DNA of 64,000 nt from Pelagicoccus sp. SDUM812003. GTDB lineage: Bacteria > Verrucomicrobiota > Verrucomicrobiia > Opitutales > Opitutaceae. The stretch is taken from assembly GCF_031127815.1 (NCBI RefSeq), contig NZ_JARXHY010000002.1:434001-498000 (forward strand), written 5' to 3'. Shown here piece by piece: positions 29,560 through 38,985 of this stretch. The position numbers were made by a program, and so were the translations under genes. The first letter of the stretch is position 1, and every line of letters begins with the position of its first letter. The notes beneath the pieces are model-generated. The model saw only the letters and a list, made by a program, of their open reading frames with translations, was not told the origin of the DNA and did not search any database.

Positions 29560-31941
29560 ATGAATAAAATCTCGATTCTAAAACTTCTCTTCAGCGTATC
29601 GCTCCTGAGCTGTGCGCTTTCCCAGCAAAACCTCTTCTCGGCTGACTCACCCGACTCCACTGAAGCGAAACGCTCATTGCTGCTGGGCAACGAACGCTTT
29701 GTTTCCGAAGAGTCTATTCATCCCAATTTGCAAATGGATCACCGAGCGAGCCTCGCAGCCGGACAGACTCCATTTGCCACTGTCATCGCTTGTTCGGACT
29801 CGCGCGTTTCCCCGGAACTGATTTTCGACCAAGGGCTTGGCGACCTCTTTGTCATTCGCGTCGCAGGAAACGTGGCAGACGTAGATGAAGTAGGATCGAT
29901 TGAATACGGTATTGGCCATCTGAATACTCCCCTGCTCGTCGTCCTTGGTCACACTCACTGCGGCGCAGTGACAGCCGTCGCCCAGTCGCATGAGGTCCAT
30001 GGTTCCATCCCGCAGCTCGTCGACAACATCAGCCCGGCGGTTGCTCGGGCTAGAGCGAAAGCCACCAAAGCATCGCAAGCGGACTTGGTGGCTCATGCTG
30101 TAGTCGAGAATGTATGGGTCTCGATAGAGGACCTGCTGGACCGTAGCGAAGTCGCACGCTCTTTGCTCCAGGCAGGCTCGCTGCGCGTGGTCGGCGCCGT
30201 CTACGATATCGAAACGGGACAGGTCGACTGGCTTGGCGAGCATCCCAAACAATCGGAATTGGTGGCACGAGCGGTCTCCTCAGAACGCCAGGACATCCAC
30301 GAGCAAGAGTACAGCGACCAACACGAAGCCCTGGATCTGGATTTTCTCGAGATGAAGCCGGTAGAAACGAATACGCTGCACTGGGTCCTCGTCGGTCTCG
30401 GTGGACTCCTACTGGGCGGAGCGAGCATATTCTACGCGTGCAAGGCCCTGCTTCCCAAATGGCGAGTCGGACATCGGCTCGGGGCTGGTTTTTCCGGAAT
30501 GGTCGCTCTGGTACTGCTCGCTGGCGGGATCGGTTTCGAGGGAATGCTGACCGCCTACCGAGATTTTGAAGCATACAGATCCGACAGCCGTCGAACCATT
30601 CTCCTTTCCGAAATCGACATCGCGTTTCTTGAAGCCGAAATCGCAGCCAACGACTTCGCTAGCGACGGCTCCAATAGATCCAGAGACATTCTGGCGGAAG
30701 AGCTGCAATCGCTACGCCAGATCTGCGAAAAAATCCCAGTTCACTTTGACGACAAGCAGCATCTAGCGACCCTGAAAGAAGTGACCGATAGCCTGGCCCT
30801 CTACGATAAGCTGTTTTCGGAGATCGGAGACGAGACCGCCAGCGCGAAAAGAAAGACCGTGCTGGCAAACATGGACGCCTTGGCGGGTCAAGTTGAGGGC
30901 TCTCTCATTGAGCTCACCAACAAAATCGTAAAACGCCAGACGGATGCCGAACCCGTAATTCTGTCCGACCTGCTCGACTCCAAAACGCTCGTGGCAATGG
31001 TATCTGTCGTTTCGGTTCTGATCGGCCTATTTCTCTCCGTATCGATTTCCAGATCCATCATAAAACCGCTGGGATCCATTTCCGAGGATCTTCAAAACGG
31101 GGCCCACCAAACCTCCGTTGTCGCTTCGCAGGTTTCGAGCACCAGCCAAGACTTAGCCCAAGGATCAGCGGAACAGGCCGCTTCGGTCGAAGAGGCTTCG
31201 GCAAGCCTCGAAGAGATCGACAGTATCGTCTCGTCGATCTCCGAAAGCCTTCAACAGACCGACGAACTCATGGGAGACGTTCGGCAAGCCGTTGGCGAAG
31301 GCGTGAAGCGCATGTCCGACATGTCGCAAGCGATGGACGACATTCAGCACGCGAGCAATGCGGTCGGAAACATCGTGAAGACGATCGACGAAATCGCCTT
31401 CCAGACAAACATCCTCGCTCTCAACGCCTCGGTAGAAGCGGCTCGAGCCGGATCAGCGGGGTCTGGATTCGCAGTGGTCGCAGACGAAGTGAGGAATCTC
31501 GCGAAACGCTGCGCCGACGCGACACGCAACACGGCGAGCCAGATAGAGAGCACCATCGCAACGACCGTCGTCGGAGTCGAAATCACGAGTGAACTGGGCA
31601 AAAGCCTTTCCGAGATCATGGAACGCACCGAAAACATAGCCAAGCGGACCCATGAACAAGCGAGGTCCGTGAGCGAACAACGAAGCGGCGTTCGCCAGCT
31701 AAACCTAGCAATGCGACAAATCGACACCGTCGGACAACAAAACGCCTCGATATCGGAGGAATCCGCCGCTGCCGCTGAAGAGCTTAGCAGCCAGTCGGAA
31801 TTGCTGAACGAGACCGTGATCGAACTGCGAAGATTGGTTTCAGGCGTGAGCTCAAGACCGAAAGCTCAAGTCGGCATCGCGAAGAGAGTCAGGACGAATA
31901 GGAGCAGAATCGACCACTCCCAGCCCTTGTCTTTTAACTGA
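29560..31941 (+). CDS. Periplasmic beta-carbonic anhydrase fused to a methyl-accepting chemotaxis protein
   Basis: 793 residues from ATG 29560 (an earlier in-frame start at 29476 lies in the operator and lacks a signal peptide). Signal peptide 1-28. Residues about 33-228 are a full beta-carbonic anhydrase: zinc ligands C78, H131 and C134, the Asp-Arg pair D80/R82 in 'ACSDSR', 'HTHCG', and the end strand '[11 protein letters not shown]'. A linker leads to a first membrane helix (about 274-297). Then '[16 protein letters not shown]' begins what looks like a normal MCP: second helix (312-331), a four-helix-type periplasmic sensor (about 332-475), third helix (477-496), no clear HAMP, and a signalling coiled coil with the hairpin tip '[20 protein letters not shown]'. 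Carbonic anhydrase interconverts CO2 and bicarbonate; the MCP half signals to CheA/CheW. Joint role in CO2, bicarbonate or pH taxis is inference. Confidence 0.92.
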   Translation: MNKISILKLLFSVSLLSCALSQQNLFSADSPDSTEAKRSLLLGNERFVSEESIHPNLQMDHRASLAAGQTPFATVIACSDSRVSPELIFDQGLGDLFVIRVAGNVADVDEVGSIEYGIGHLNTPLLVVLGHTHCGAVTAVAQSHEVHGSIPQLVDNISPAVARARAKATKASQADLVAHAVVENVWVSIEDLLDRSEVARSLLQAGSLRVVGAVYDIETGQVDWLGEHPKQSELVARAVSSERQDIHEQEYSDQHEALDLDFLEMKPVETNTLHWVLVGLGGLLLGGASIFYACKALLPKWRVGHRLGAGFSGMVALVLLAGGIGFEGMLTAYRDFEAYRSDSRRTILLSEIDIAFLEAEIAANDFASDGSNRSRDILAEELQSLRQICEKIPVHFDDKQHLATLKEVTDSLALYDKLFSEIGDETASAKRKTVLANMDALAGQVEGSLIELTNKIVKRQTDAEPVILSDLLDSKTLVAMVSVVSVLIGLFLSVSISRSIIKPLGSISEDLQNGAHQTSVVASQVSSTSQDLAQGSAEQAASVEEASASLEEIDSIVSSISESLQQTDELMGDVRQAVGEGVKRMSDMSQAMDDIQHASNAVGNIVKTIDEIAFQTNILALNASVEAARAGSAGSGFAVVADEVRNLAKRCADATRNTASQIESTIATTVVGVEITSELGKSLSEIMERTENIAKRTHEQARSVSEQRSGVRQLNLAMRQIDTVGQQNASISEESAAAAEELSSQSELLNETVIELRRLVSGVSSRPKAQVGIAKRVRTNRSRIDHSQPLSFN

Positions 31942-31988
31942 TCTTCGCGCTTTGCCTACGCCCGCTTCTCCACGATGCGAAGTCGCCA

Positions 31989-32004
31989 TCCCTAGTTTTA
32001 GCGA
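31989..32004 (+). promoter_or_regulatory. Shared 16-bp operator, upstream of GH97
   Basis: TCCCTAGTTTTAGCGA, identical to the GH27 copy. It ends 164 bp before ATG 32169. GGATACGGGA at 32082-32091 is a second element shared with the GH27 upstream region. Confidence 0.7.
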
Positions 32005-32168
32005 TAGGCGACTGATCGGTATTCGCCTACCCTATCCTGCTCAATCACTTGGACGATCCCTCCTAATTGTCCCCATCATTAGGATACGGGATCGATGGAC
32101 CGTTGAGATCAGTCAGCCGACCAATCGAAACCCTTCCCCCAAGATCCGCTCCCTACTCAGAAGAACCA

Positions 32169-34103
32169 ATGAAACGCATCCTACCCTTTTCAATTCTGCT
32201 CGCCAGCCTCGGCTGCGGCCTATCGGCCCGAGAAATCCAGAGCCCCGACGGCTCTCTCTCCGTCACGCTCGCTCTCGATGAGGGAGCTCCCTACTACGAA
32301 GTCCGTCATCAAGGCTCTGTCGCCATCGAGCGCTCGTCTCTCGGGCTCGAAACTAGCATCGGCAGCTTCGCCTCCGGTCTGCGGGAAACAGTTTCGGAAA
32401 CTCGCCGCATCGACGAACGTTACGAACTGCCCCACGGCAAGATGCGCAGCGTCCACTACAAAGCCAATGAGCTAACGACCCGATTTGCAAACGAGCATGG
32501 CGACACCCTCGAGGTCGTCTTCCGCGTGAGCAATGACGACGTCGCCTTTCGCTACGGTCTTGCTAGCGAGGACAAGCGACGGGTCACCATCGAAAGCGAG
32601 GCGACCGCCTTCGATTTGCCTGAAACGGCCACCGCTTTCATAACGCACCAAGCAGCTCCAGGAACGGGTTGGATGTCCGTGCAGCCGAGCTACGAGGAGG
32701 CGTACATGCTAGATGTGCCCGTGGGGACCCCGTCGCCGACCGGTCTTGGATTCACCTACCCGGCTCTCTTCCGCCTCGGAGACAAGGGCTGGGCTCTGAT
32801 TTCCGAAACCGGTGTCACTAGCCGCTATTGCGGAACGCGACTGGACGAGCCTTCAGTCGACGGCCGCTACCCGATCGCCTTTCCTCAACCGGGCGAAAAC
32901 GGTGGGGTCGGCGCGACCACCGTATCGGCTTCGCTGCCTTTCGAAAGCCCATGGCGCACCATCACCATCGGAAAAACCTTGGCGCCCATCGTGGAATCCA
33001 CCGTAGCCACCGATGTCGTGGAGCCCTTGTACGAAGCGTCGATGGACTACCAGCCCGGCCGCTCCACCTGGAGCTGGCTGCTATGGCAGAACCCTAGCAT
33101 GAACGAAGCCGACCAGCGGGCCTTTATCGAACTGGCCGATACCATGGATTATGAATACATCCTCATCGACTCTATGTGGGACGTGAATCTCGGGGAAGAG
33201 AAGCTGGAAGAGCTGGTTGCTTTCGCCCAGTCCAAGGGCGTCGACGTATTGCTTTGGTATAATTCAAATGGATACTGGAACGACGCCCCGTTTAGCCCGC
33301 ACAACCGCATGGATACGGCGCCCGTCCGCCAAAACGAGATGGCCTGGCTGCAGTCGATCGGCGTCAAGGGCCTGAAGATCGATTTCTTCGGTGGCGACAA
33401 GCAAACCACCATGAAGCTCTACGAAGACCTCTTGACCGACGCCAACCGCTTTGGGCTCTCGCTCAATTTCCACGGCACCACCCTGCCTCGCGGCTGGGAA
33501 CGTATGTATCCAAATTTCATAACAGCGGAAGCGATCACCGCCTCGGAGAACCTCATTTTCACCCAGGACTTCGCCGACAAGGAAGCCCTCAACAGCACCA
33601 TCTTCCCCTTCGTCCGCAATCCAGTAGCAGCCATGGACTACGGCCCAGTACTGCTCAACAAACGGTTCTCCCGCGAACACGATCAGGGCAACATCCGCCG
33701 CACCACCGACGCCTTTCAGTTGGCCACCGCAGTGCTCTACTTCTCGCCCATTCAACACTTCGGACTTACGCCGAACAACCTCGAAGAGCAGCCAGACTTC
33801 GTCATCGACTTCCTGCGTGAAGTCCCAGCCGCTTGGGACGAGGTTCGCTACGTCGATGGCTACCCCGGAGAGTATACCGCTCTCGCTCGCCGTTCCCGCG
33901 ACCGCTGGTACGTCGCTGCGACCAATGGCAGCCCCAAGCCGCGCGCCGTACGCCTCGAGCTTCCCTGGCTGAAAGGCAAGACGCTGACCATGATTCATGA
34001 CAAAACCGATGGCCGGGCGGCCAAGAAGGAAGTCAAAGTCGATGCCAAGGGCATCGTCTACGTCGACCTCGGCGTGGGCGGCGGCGTGGTTCTATTTCAA
34101 TAA
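32169..34103 (+). CDS. GH97 family glycosidase (SusB-like), secreted
   Basis: 644 residues from ATG 32169, which directly precedes a lipoprotein-like or ordinary signal peptide ('RILPFSILLASLGCGLSA'). GH97 marks: N-terminal super-sandwich ('QSPDGSLSVTLAL'), 'NDDVAFRYGL', then the barrel with 'YILIDSMWD', 'LLWYNSNGYWNDAP', 'GVKGLKIDFFGGDKQ', 'LSLNFHGTTLPRGWERMYPNF' and 'TAEAITASEN'. The late 'GYPGEYTALARRSRDRWYV' is the family C-terminal domain. GH97 includes inverting alpha-glucosidases and retaining alpha-galactosidases; the motif 'KIDFFGGDKQ' places an Asp where the retaining group has its nucleophile, so I lean to alpha-galactosidase-like. Independent transcription unit with the shared operator. 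Confidence 0.92.
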   Translation: MKRILPFSILLASLGCGLSAREIQSPDGSLSVTLALDEGAPYYEVRHQGSVAIERSSLGLETSIGSFASGLRETVSETRRIDERYELPHGKMRSVHYKANELTTRFANEHGDTLEVVFRVSNDDVAFRYGLASEDKRRVTIESEATAFDLPETATAFITHQAAPGTGWMSVQPSYEEAYMLDVPVGTPSPTGLGFTYPALFRLGDKGWALISETGVTSRYCGTRLDEPSVDGRYPIAFPQPGENGGVGATTVSASLPFESPWRTITIGKTLAPIVESTVATDVVEPLYEASMDYQPGRSTWSWLLWQNPSMNEADQRAFIELADTMDYEYILIDSMWDVNLGEEKLEELVAFAQSKGVDVLLWYNSNGYWNDAPFSPHNRMDTAPVRQNEMAWLQSIGVKGLKIDFFGGDKQTTMKLYEDLLTDANRFGLSLNFHGTTLPRGWERMYPNFITAEAITASENLIFTQDFADKEALNSTIFPFVRNPVAAMDYGPVLLNKRFSREHDQGNIRRTTDAFQLATAVLYFSPIQHFGLTPNNLEEQPDFVIDFLREVPAAWDEVRYVDGYPGEYTALARRSRDRWYVAATNGSPKPRAVRLELPWLKGKTLTMIHDKTDGRAAKKEVKVDAKGIVYVDLGVGGGVVLFQ

Positions 34104-34140
34104 ACGCTACAACCCGCGATCCTGTACGGGCGCGCCAATG

Positions 34141-34181
34141 GCCTTCGACGCGTAGGCGCTGAATCGATACGCGTTGAAGGC
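34141..34181. terminator. Bidirectional hairpin between GH97 and GH51
   Basis: GCCTTCGACGCGT (34141-34153) pairs with ACGCGTTGAAGGC (34169-34181) with one G-U mismatch and a 15-base loop. It lies in the convergent gap between the two gene ends. Confidence 0.55.
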
Positions 34182-34210
34182 TTCAGTGCGAGAGAACGAT
34201 CTCGGAGCGC

Positions 34211-35758
34211 TTATCGGGCAAGACCGACCTTGAGAATTGTGATGCTGTGGGCGGGCGCGAGATAGCTTGTCGAGCCTTTGGGCAAGGTTCGGACGCTGTA
34301 CTGCACCACTTCCTTATCCTGCTCCTCAAGCGTATTCACATCGTGGATCGATGATGCGTTGAGTTCATGCGCAGTCCACTCTCCGCGGACTTCGGCGCCT
34401 TTCACGCTAAGCTCGATTTCAGCTTGTTCCGTTTCGCTGCGGTTCACGATGGCGATAGAGAGGGTCTCTCCGGCTTCGTCTATCGACGAGGAGACGTCAA
34501 GCATCGGCAGGCCATCCGTATCCGGCAGGCCATGACAATCCACATCCGATTTCACGCTCTGGCTACCGCAGAGTTCCCGATACAGGGCCATAGGATAATA
34601 CACCGTTTGGCAGACCACGTTCGTTTCGTCCGTCATAAGGGGAGCGAGAACGTTGACGGTCTGGGCCCAAGTGGCCATGCCAACCGTGTCGGCGTGCCGC
34701 TGAAATAGGTTTAGAAAACAGGCCGTGCCAAGGGCGTGGTTCCAAGTGTAGGTCTGCTCGAGCCCATACGCCCCCGTACCGTTCGGTTCCCAGAAGCCCC
34801 ATTCATCCAGCGCGATCTTGACCGGACCTTTTCAGCCGGGAAAGCGATACCATTTGCTCAAAGGTTCAGGAGTCGCCGGGGTCAGGGTCTTGATCTGGGC
34901 AGCGGTTGTTTTGACCTTTTCCTCCATGCTCGCGACCGAGGCAAAGAGCGAATAAGGCGAATCCCCCTGAGAGCTAGCGTAGAGATGCAGGGAAAGGTAG
35001 TCGGCGATAGGATCCAAGCCCTCGAGAATCGTTTGATTCCAATGCTCGTCATGGCCGACCATGATAAACTCGATATTCGGATCCTGCAGCTTCATGAGCT
35101 TGGCGTAGTACCACGCTTTTTCCACATAGTCGTTCGGATCTTGCAGCACCCCGGCATCCGGTTCGGCCGCCTCCTCGTTTCCCAAGCCCCAGTACTTCAC
35201 GTTGTAGGGAGCAGCATGCCCATTCGCTCGCCGGAAGTTAGCGTAGTAGCTGTTGCCGTCCGCATTGCAGTATTCGACCCAGTAGGACGCTTCCTCGGCG
35301 GTCCCGGTGGACATGTTCACAGCGAGAAAGGGCTCGGCGCCGATCGAGTCGCTGTAGGCCATGAACTCATCCGTGCCGAAGCGATTGCTGTCCTCCCCAC
35401 CCCAGATCAAGTTGCGCCGAACCGGCCGCTCATCCTTGGGGCCGATGCCATCTTCCCAGTGGTAGATTTTGGTCACGGTACCACCCGGATAACGAAATAG
35501 CGGCGTATTCAGATTTCGGATCTTTTCCAAAACGTCTTTCCGGAAACCATTCCGGTCGCTGAGGGGCGAGTCCTCGTCGTAGATGCCCCCGTAGATAGCC
35601 CGCCCGAGATGCTCGATAAACTGTCCGTAGATCAGCGGCGAGATCTCGGCGGTCGCATCGTCGATAGTTACGGTGATTTGAGCGGGGCTGCTCTCGGTCG
35701 AGCGGCCAAAGTTACTTGCAGCCACGGAAATGGCTAAGGTAGCGAGCGTCTTCTTCAT
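34211..35758 (-). pseudogene. Alpha-L-arabinofuranosidase GH51, interrupted by in-frame TGA
   Basis: From ATG 35758 (signal peptide 'MKKTLATLAISVAASNFGRS') the frame runs 308 codons with strong GH51 marks: 'PLIYGQFIEHLGRAIYGGIYD', 'LRYPGG'-type 'LFRYPGGTVTKIYHWEDGIGP' and the acid/base E195 in 'GLGNEEAAEP'. A TGA at 34834-34832 then stops it. The same frame goes on without any shift for another 206 codons to 34211, beginning 'KGPVKIALDEWGFWEPNG', which holds the nucleophile Glu of 'DEWG' and the C-terminal beta domain. A single base change (for example TGG to TGA) explains it. The truncated product would lack the nucleophile and should be inactive. A sequencing error or read-through is possible. 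The flanking reading frame is otherwise undamaged, so the lesion is recent. Confidence 0.85.
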
Positions 35759-35941
35759 CGTTTGGGGTGCGAGCGGGGTAATGATTACTAGTTTAGCGAA
35801 AATTGACCGCATCTAGCATCTCACTCGAACTATCAAAATCAACTGGTGTTTCGGCACATGCTTGCTCTTAAACGTGGTAAAATTGGAAAGCCGCCTTCGT
35901 GCGTCGCAGTCTTCACCTAGAGTTTTACCAGAGAGTCTTGG

Positions 35942-35957
35942 TAGCAAAAACTCGTGA
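35942..35957 (-). promoter_or_regulatory. Degenerate shared operator between GH51 and GH74-like
   Basis: Minus strand TCACGAGTTTTTGCTA, 13/16 to consensus. It lies 183 bp from the GH51 start, in the orientation usual for the motif, and 101 bp from the divergent GH74-like start. The 300-bp gap holds no gene. Confidence 0.35.
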
Positions 35958-36058
35958 CAGACGGCTTCTGCCGTTTCTGGTAGTCTTCTGAGCTTCGTTG
36001 GCCTACCCTTGCCTCCGATACCTCCGCGAGCGCCCCTTCGCGTCATTCCTCTCAAACA

Positions 36059-38632
36059 ATGTCTGAACGATCGCTTTCACGCCTTCTGGCTGTCTTTTTC
36101 GGCCTATCGCTCTTCCTCTCCTGCACCGTCTACGCGCAGGAGAATTACACCTGGGACACCGTTCGCATGGGCGGAGGCGGTTTCGTTTCCGGCATCATCA
36201 CCAGCAAGAGCGAACAGGGACTCCGCTACGCCCGCACCGACGTCGGCGGCGCCTACCGCTGGGATAGCGACGCGGGCGAGGCCGGAGAATGGATCCCCCT
36301 GAACTTCGGAGTCTCCGCCGAAGAGCTGGGCTTGCTGGGCATCGAGTCACTGGCCATAGACGAGTCGTCGCCCAACAAGCTCTACCTTCTCGCCGGCACC
36401 TCCTATTTCAACAACGGACGCACCGCCATTCTCCGCTCCGACGACTATGGCGCGACCTTCGAGATCGTGGACGTGAGCGCTCAGTTCAAAGTGCATGGCA
36501 ACGGCATGGGACGGCAGTCTGGAGAGCGTTTGCAGGTCGACCCCAACAACGGCGACGTGCTCTACAGCGGCTCGCGCTGGACCGGGCTTTTCAAGAGCCT
36601 TGACGCGGGGAAAACCTGGGCCCGCCTCGACGCCCTCGACGTCACCACCACCCCCAACCAAAACGGCGTCCATCTCGTGGTCATCGACCCGAGCAGTGCC
36701 GCCAACGGGGCCAGCCAAACCCTTTTCGTTGGCGTCTCCCGCTTCGGCGAAAACCTCTACCGCAGCGACGACGCTGGAGCCTCCTTTTCGCCCATCGCAG
36801 GAGCCCCGACCGATCTCATGCCCCACCGCGCCGCGCTCGCCAGCGACGGAAACCTCTACCTCGCCTACGCGGACGGCCCGGGCCCGCACGGACACTCGAA
36901 CGCTTCACTAAACCAACCGATGGAGAGCGGCCAAGTCTGGAAGTACGACACCGCCACCGGCGCGTGGACCAACGTCACTCCGGCCAACATGACCCGCGCC
37001 TTCGGAGGCATCACCGTCGATCCCGCCGATCCTCAGCGACTCCTGCTCTCGACTATCAACGCCTGGATGGCCCAAGGCTCGGGCTGGGGCGACCAGATTT
37101 TCGTCTCCGACGACGGGGGCGCCAGCTGGACCAACGTCATTTCCCGCGGATTCGAAGTCGATCCGGATGGCGTGACCTGGATTCTCGGCAAATCCATTCA
37201 CTGGGCGGGTTCCATCGAGTTCGATCCCTTCGATTCCAAACGAGCCTGGGTCGTATCGGGCAACGGCATCTTCCGCGCCGACGACATCGACGCCACGCCC
37301 ACCGTCTGGCATTTCGACGTGAAGGGCTTGGAGGAAACCGTGGCTTTGGATCTCGTCAGCGTGAAGGACGGACCGCTGATCTCGGTCATCGGCGACTACG
37401 ATGGTTTCGTGCACGACGACCCTTCCCAATACGCGCCACAGCACGCCCCCACTATGGGTACCACTACCGGACTCGCCGTCGCGGCTCTCGATTCCAACTT
37501 CGTCGCGCGAGCGGGCAACGCCCTCTACCTCTCCACCGATGGCGCCGCCACGTGGACCGCAGCCCCGACAAGAAAAGGGACCAAAGGTCTTCTCGCCTAC
37601 TCCGCAGATGGCAGCGTGCTGCTCCACTGCCCCGACGGCTCCTCCACCACCTACCGCACTACCGACGCGGGCCAATCGTGGACCGAGGTGACCGGCCTGC
37701 CCGTCTCCAACGCCCGTCCAGTGGCCGACCCTGTCGATGCCAACACGTTCTATGTCTACGGAGGCAGCAGCCTCTACCGCAGCGACGACGGTGGCGTCAG
37801 CTTCTCTGCGGTCGGCTCCTTGCCAAATGGCGGTTCCAAACGCTTGACGGTCGTTCCAGGCAAGGAAGGTCACCTCTGGGCAGCTCTCAACGGCCAAGGC
37901 CTGCGGCGCTCGACCAATGGAGGATCGACCTTCCAGACCATCTCAGGCGTGACCTACTGCGAAGCAGTCGGCGTCGGCGCCGCGGCTCCGGACGCCAGTT
38001 ACTTGACGATCTACATCTGGGGCACCGTCGACGGCCAGCGCGGCCTCTATCGCTCGACCGACCAAGGAGCCAGCTGGACTCGCGTGAACGACGACGACCA
38101 CGAATTCGGCGGCCCCGCCAACGGTCACTTCGTGGTGGGCGACATGAACGTCTACGGCCGGGTTTTCATGAGCACCGCAGGACTGGGCATCGTCTACGGC
38201 GAAATCACAGACAGAGATAGCGTGCCTTGGGACGAATGGCTGGAAACCCATTTCACCACGGACGAGCTCCTCGATGAAACGATAGTGGGAGCTACTGCCG
38301 ATCCCGAAAACGACAAGATCAGCAACCTGTTGGAGTGGACTCTCGGCGCGAATCCAAGGCAAGCCGATCAGATCAGCAAATGGATTTCCACCGATGCGGA
38401 AACGAATGCCCTTCGATTCACCCTACGAAGGCAGGCCCAGCTCAAATCCGCCACGCTGGCGATCGAAGTTTCGCAGGATCTGCACACCTGGCAGCCAATC
38501 GAAACCGCCTTCGATCTGTCCAAGACTTCGCCTAGCGAGGACAACCTGTATCAGGTCCTCAAATACGATTTGAAAGACTCCCTCTCTTCCCGCCCCCAGT
38601 TTCTGCGACTGAAGACTCAGCCAACGCCCTAG
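36059..38632 (+). CDS. GH74-like xyloglucanase or related beta-propeller glycosidase
   Basis: 857 residues. Signal peptide 1-26. The propeller opens with the GH74 hallmark 'TWDTVRMGGGGFVSGII' and 'RYARTDVGGAYRWD', where D61 aligns with the catalytic base. Repeats with BNR-like 'RSDDYGATF', 'KSLDAGKTW', 'VSDDGGASW' and 'RSTDQGASW' continue to about residue 710. The region that should carry the general acid reads 'IHWAGSIEFDPFDS'; the expected Asp of the 'WMDE' motif is not evident, so activity on xyloglucan is less certain than the fold. The C-terminus is the verrucomicrobial module ('WDEWLETHFT...ADPENDKISNLLEWTLGANP'). Divergent from GH51. Confidence 0.83.
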   Translation: MSERSLSRLLAVFFGLSLFLSCTVYAQENYTWDTVRMGGGGFVSGIITSKSEQGLRYARTDVGGAYRWDSDAGEAGEWIPLNFGVSAEELGLLGIESLAIDESSPNKLYLLAGTSYFNNGRTAILRSDDYGATFEIVDVSAQFKVHGNGMGRQSGERLQVDPNNGDVLYSGSRWTGLFKSLDAGKTWARLDALDVTTTPNQNGVHLVVIDPSSAANGASQTLFVGVSRFGENLYRSDDAGASFSPIAGAPTDLMPHRAALASDGNLYLAYADGPGPHGHSNASLNQPMESGQVWKYDTATGAWTNVTPANMTRAFGGITVDPADPQRLLLSTINAWMAQGSGWGDQIFVSDDGGASWTNVISRGFEVDPDGVTWILGKSIHWAGSIEFDPFDSKRAWVVSGNGIFRADDIDATPTVWHFDVKGLEETVALDLVSVKDGPLISVIGDYDGFVHDDPSQYAPQHAPTMGTTTGLAVAALDSNFVARAGNALYLSTDGAATWTAAPTRKGTKGLLAYSADGSVLLHCPDGSSTTYRTTDAGQSWTEVTGLPVSNARPVADPVDANTFYVYGGSSLYRSDDGGVSFSAVGSLPNGGSKRLTVVPGKEGHLWAALNGQGLRRSTNGGSTFQTISGVTYCEAVGVGAAAPDASYLTIYIWGTVDGQRGLYRSTDQGASWTRVNDDDHEFGGPANGHFVVGDMNVYGRVFMSTAGLGIVYGEITDRDSVPWDEWLETHFTTDELLDETIVGATADPENDKISNLLEWTLGANPRQADQISKWISTDAETNALRFTLRRQAQLKSATLAIEVSQDLHTWQPIETAFDLSKTSPSEDNLYQVLKYDLKDSLSSRPQFLRLKTQPTP

Positions 38633-38647
38633 TCTGCCTGCCGGCAT

Positions 38648-38696
38648 GGCGCCGTGAGGTCGTCGCAGTCGGGACGACTGATAAAGCTGCGGCGCC
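38648..38696. terminator. Nested hairpin after the GH74-like gene
   Basis: Outer stem GGCGCCG (38648-38654) with CGGCGCC (38690-38696); inner AGTC/GACT stem around 38667-38679. It begins 15 bp after the stop codon. No T-tract. The following gap to 38985 holds the operator and no gene. Confidence 0.45.
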
Positions 38697-38801
38697 TCGT
38701 TTCCCCAAAGCCTCCCTTCACGCGCAAGGGCAGGTTTCGTCGTGCAAACAGCTCCAAGCCTCATGGGTTAACCCTCGGGGGACCGTATCGGAGAATCCCC
38801 G

Positions 38802-38817
38802 TCACGAGTTCTAGCGA
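38802..38817 (+). promoter_or_regulatory. Shared 16-bp operator, upstream of GH5-CBM46-like
   Basis: TCACGAGTTCTAGCGA, 15/16 to consensus, ending 168 bp before ATG 38986. It is followed by GATAGG, as at the GH97 copy. Confidence 0.6.
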
Positions 38818-38985
38818 TAGGCCGTTTGGCCGTTTTTAGCTATTATTTCACAACCCAGCCCAAATAGGCGACACGACCCTGCCCCAAAAAAACGATCCTG
38901 TCTCGGAATACTTTCACCGATTTGCCGCTAATCGCGGCACCCCTTTTGCCTACGCATGTTGAACCCAAACTATGAATACACGCAC

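Noticed and set aside
34832-34834. In-frame TGA of GH51 as a selenocysteine codon
   Set aside because: GH51 enzymes have no selenocysteine, the residue is not catalytic, and no convincing SECIS-type hairpin follows directly; a nonsense mutation is simpler.
35915-35934. CACCTAGAGTTTTACCAGAG as a further copy of the shared operator
   Set aside because: It keeps GTTTTA but the arms do not match the consensus without a two-base insertion; not counted.
36908-37897. Minus-strand frame of 329 codons inside the GH74-like gene
   Set aside because: Val/Gly/Asp-rich antisense of a high-GC gene; no signal peptide or domain.
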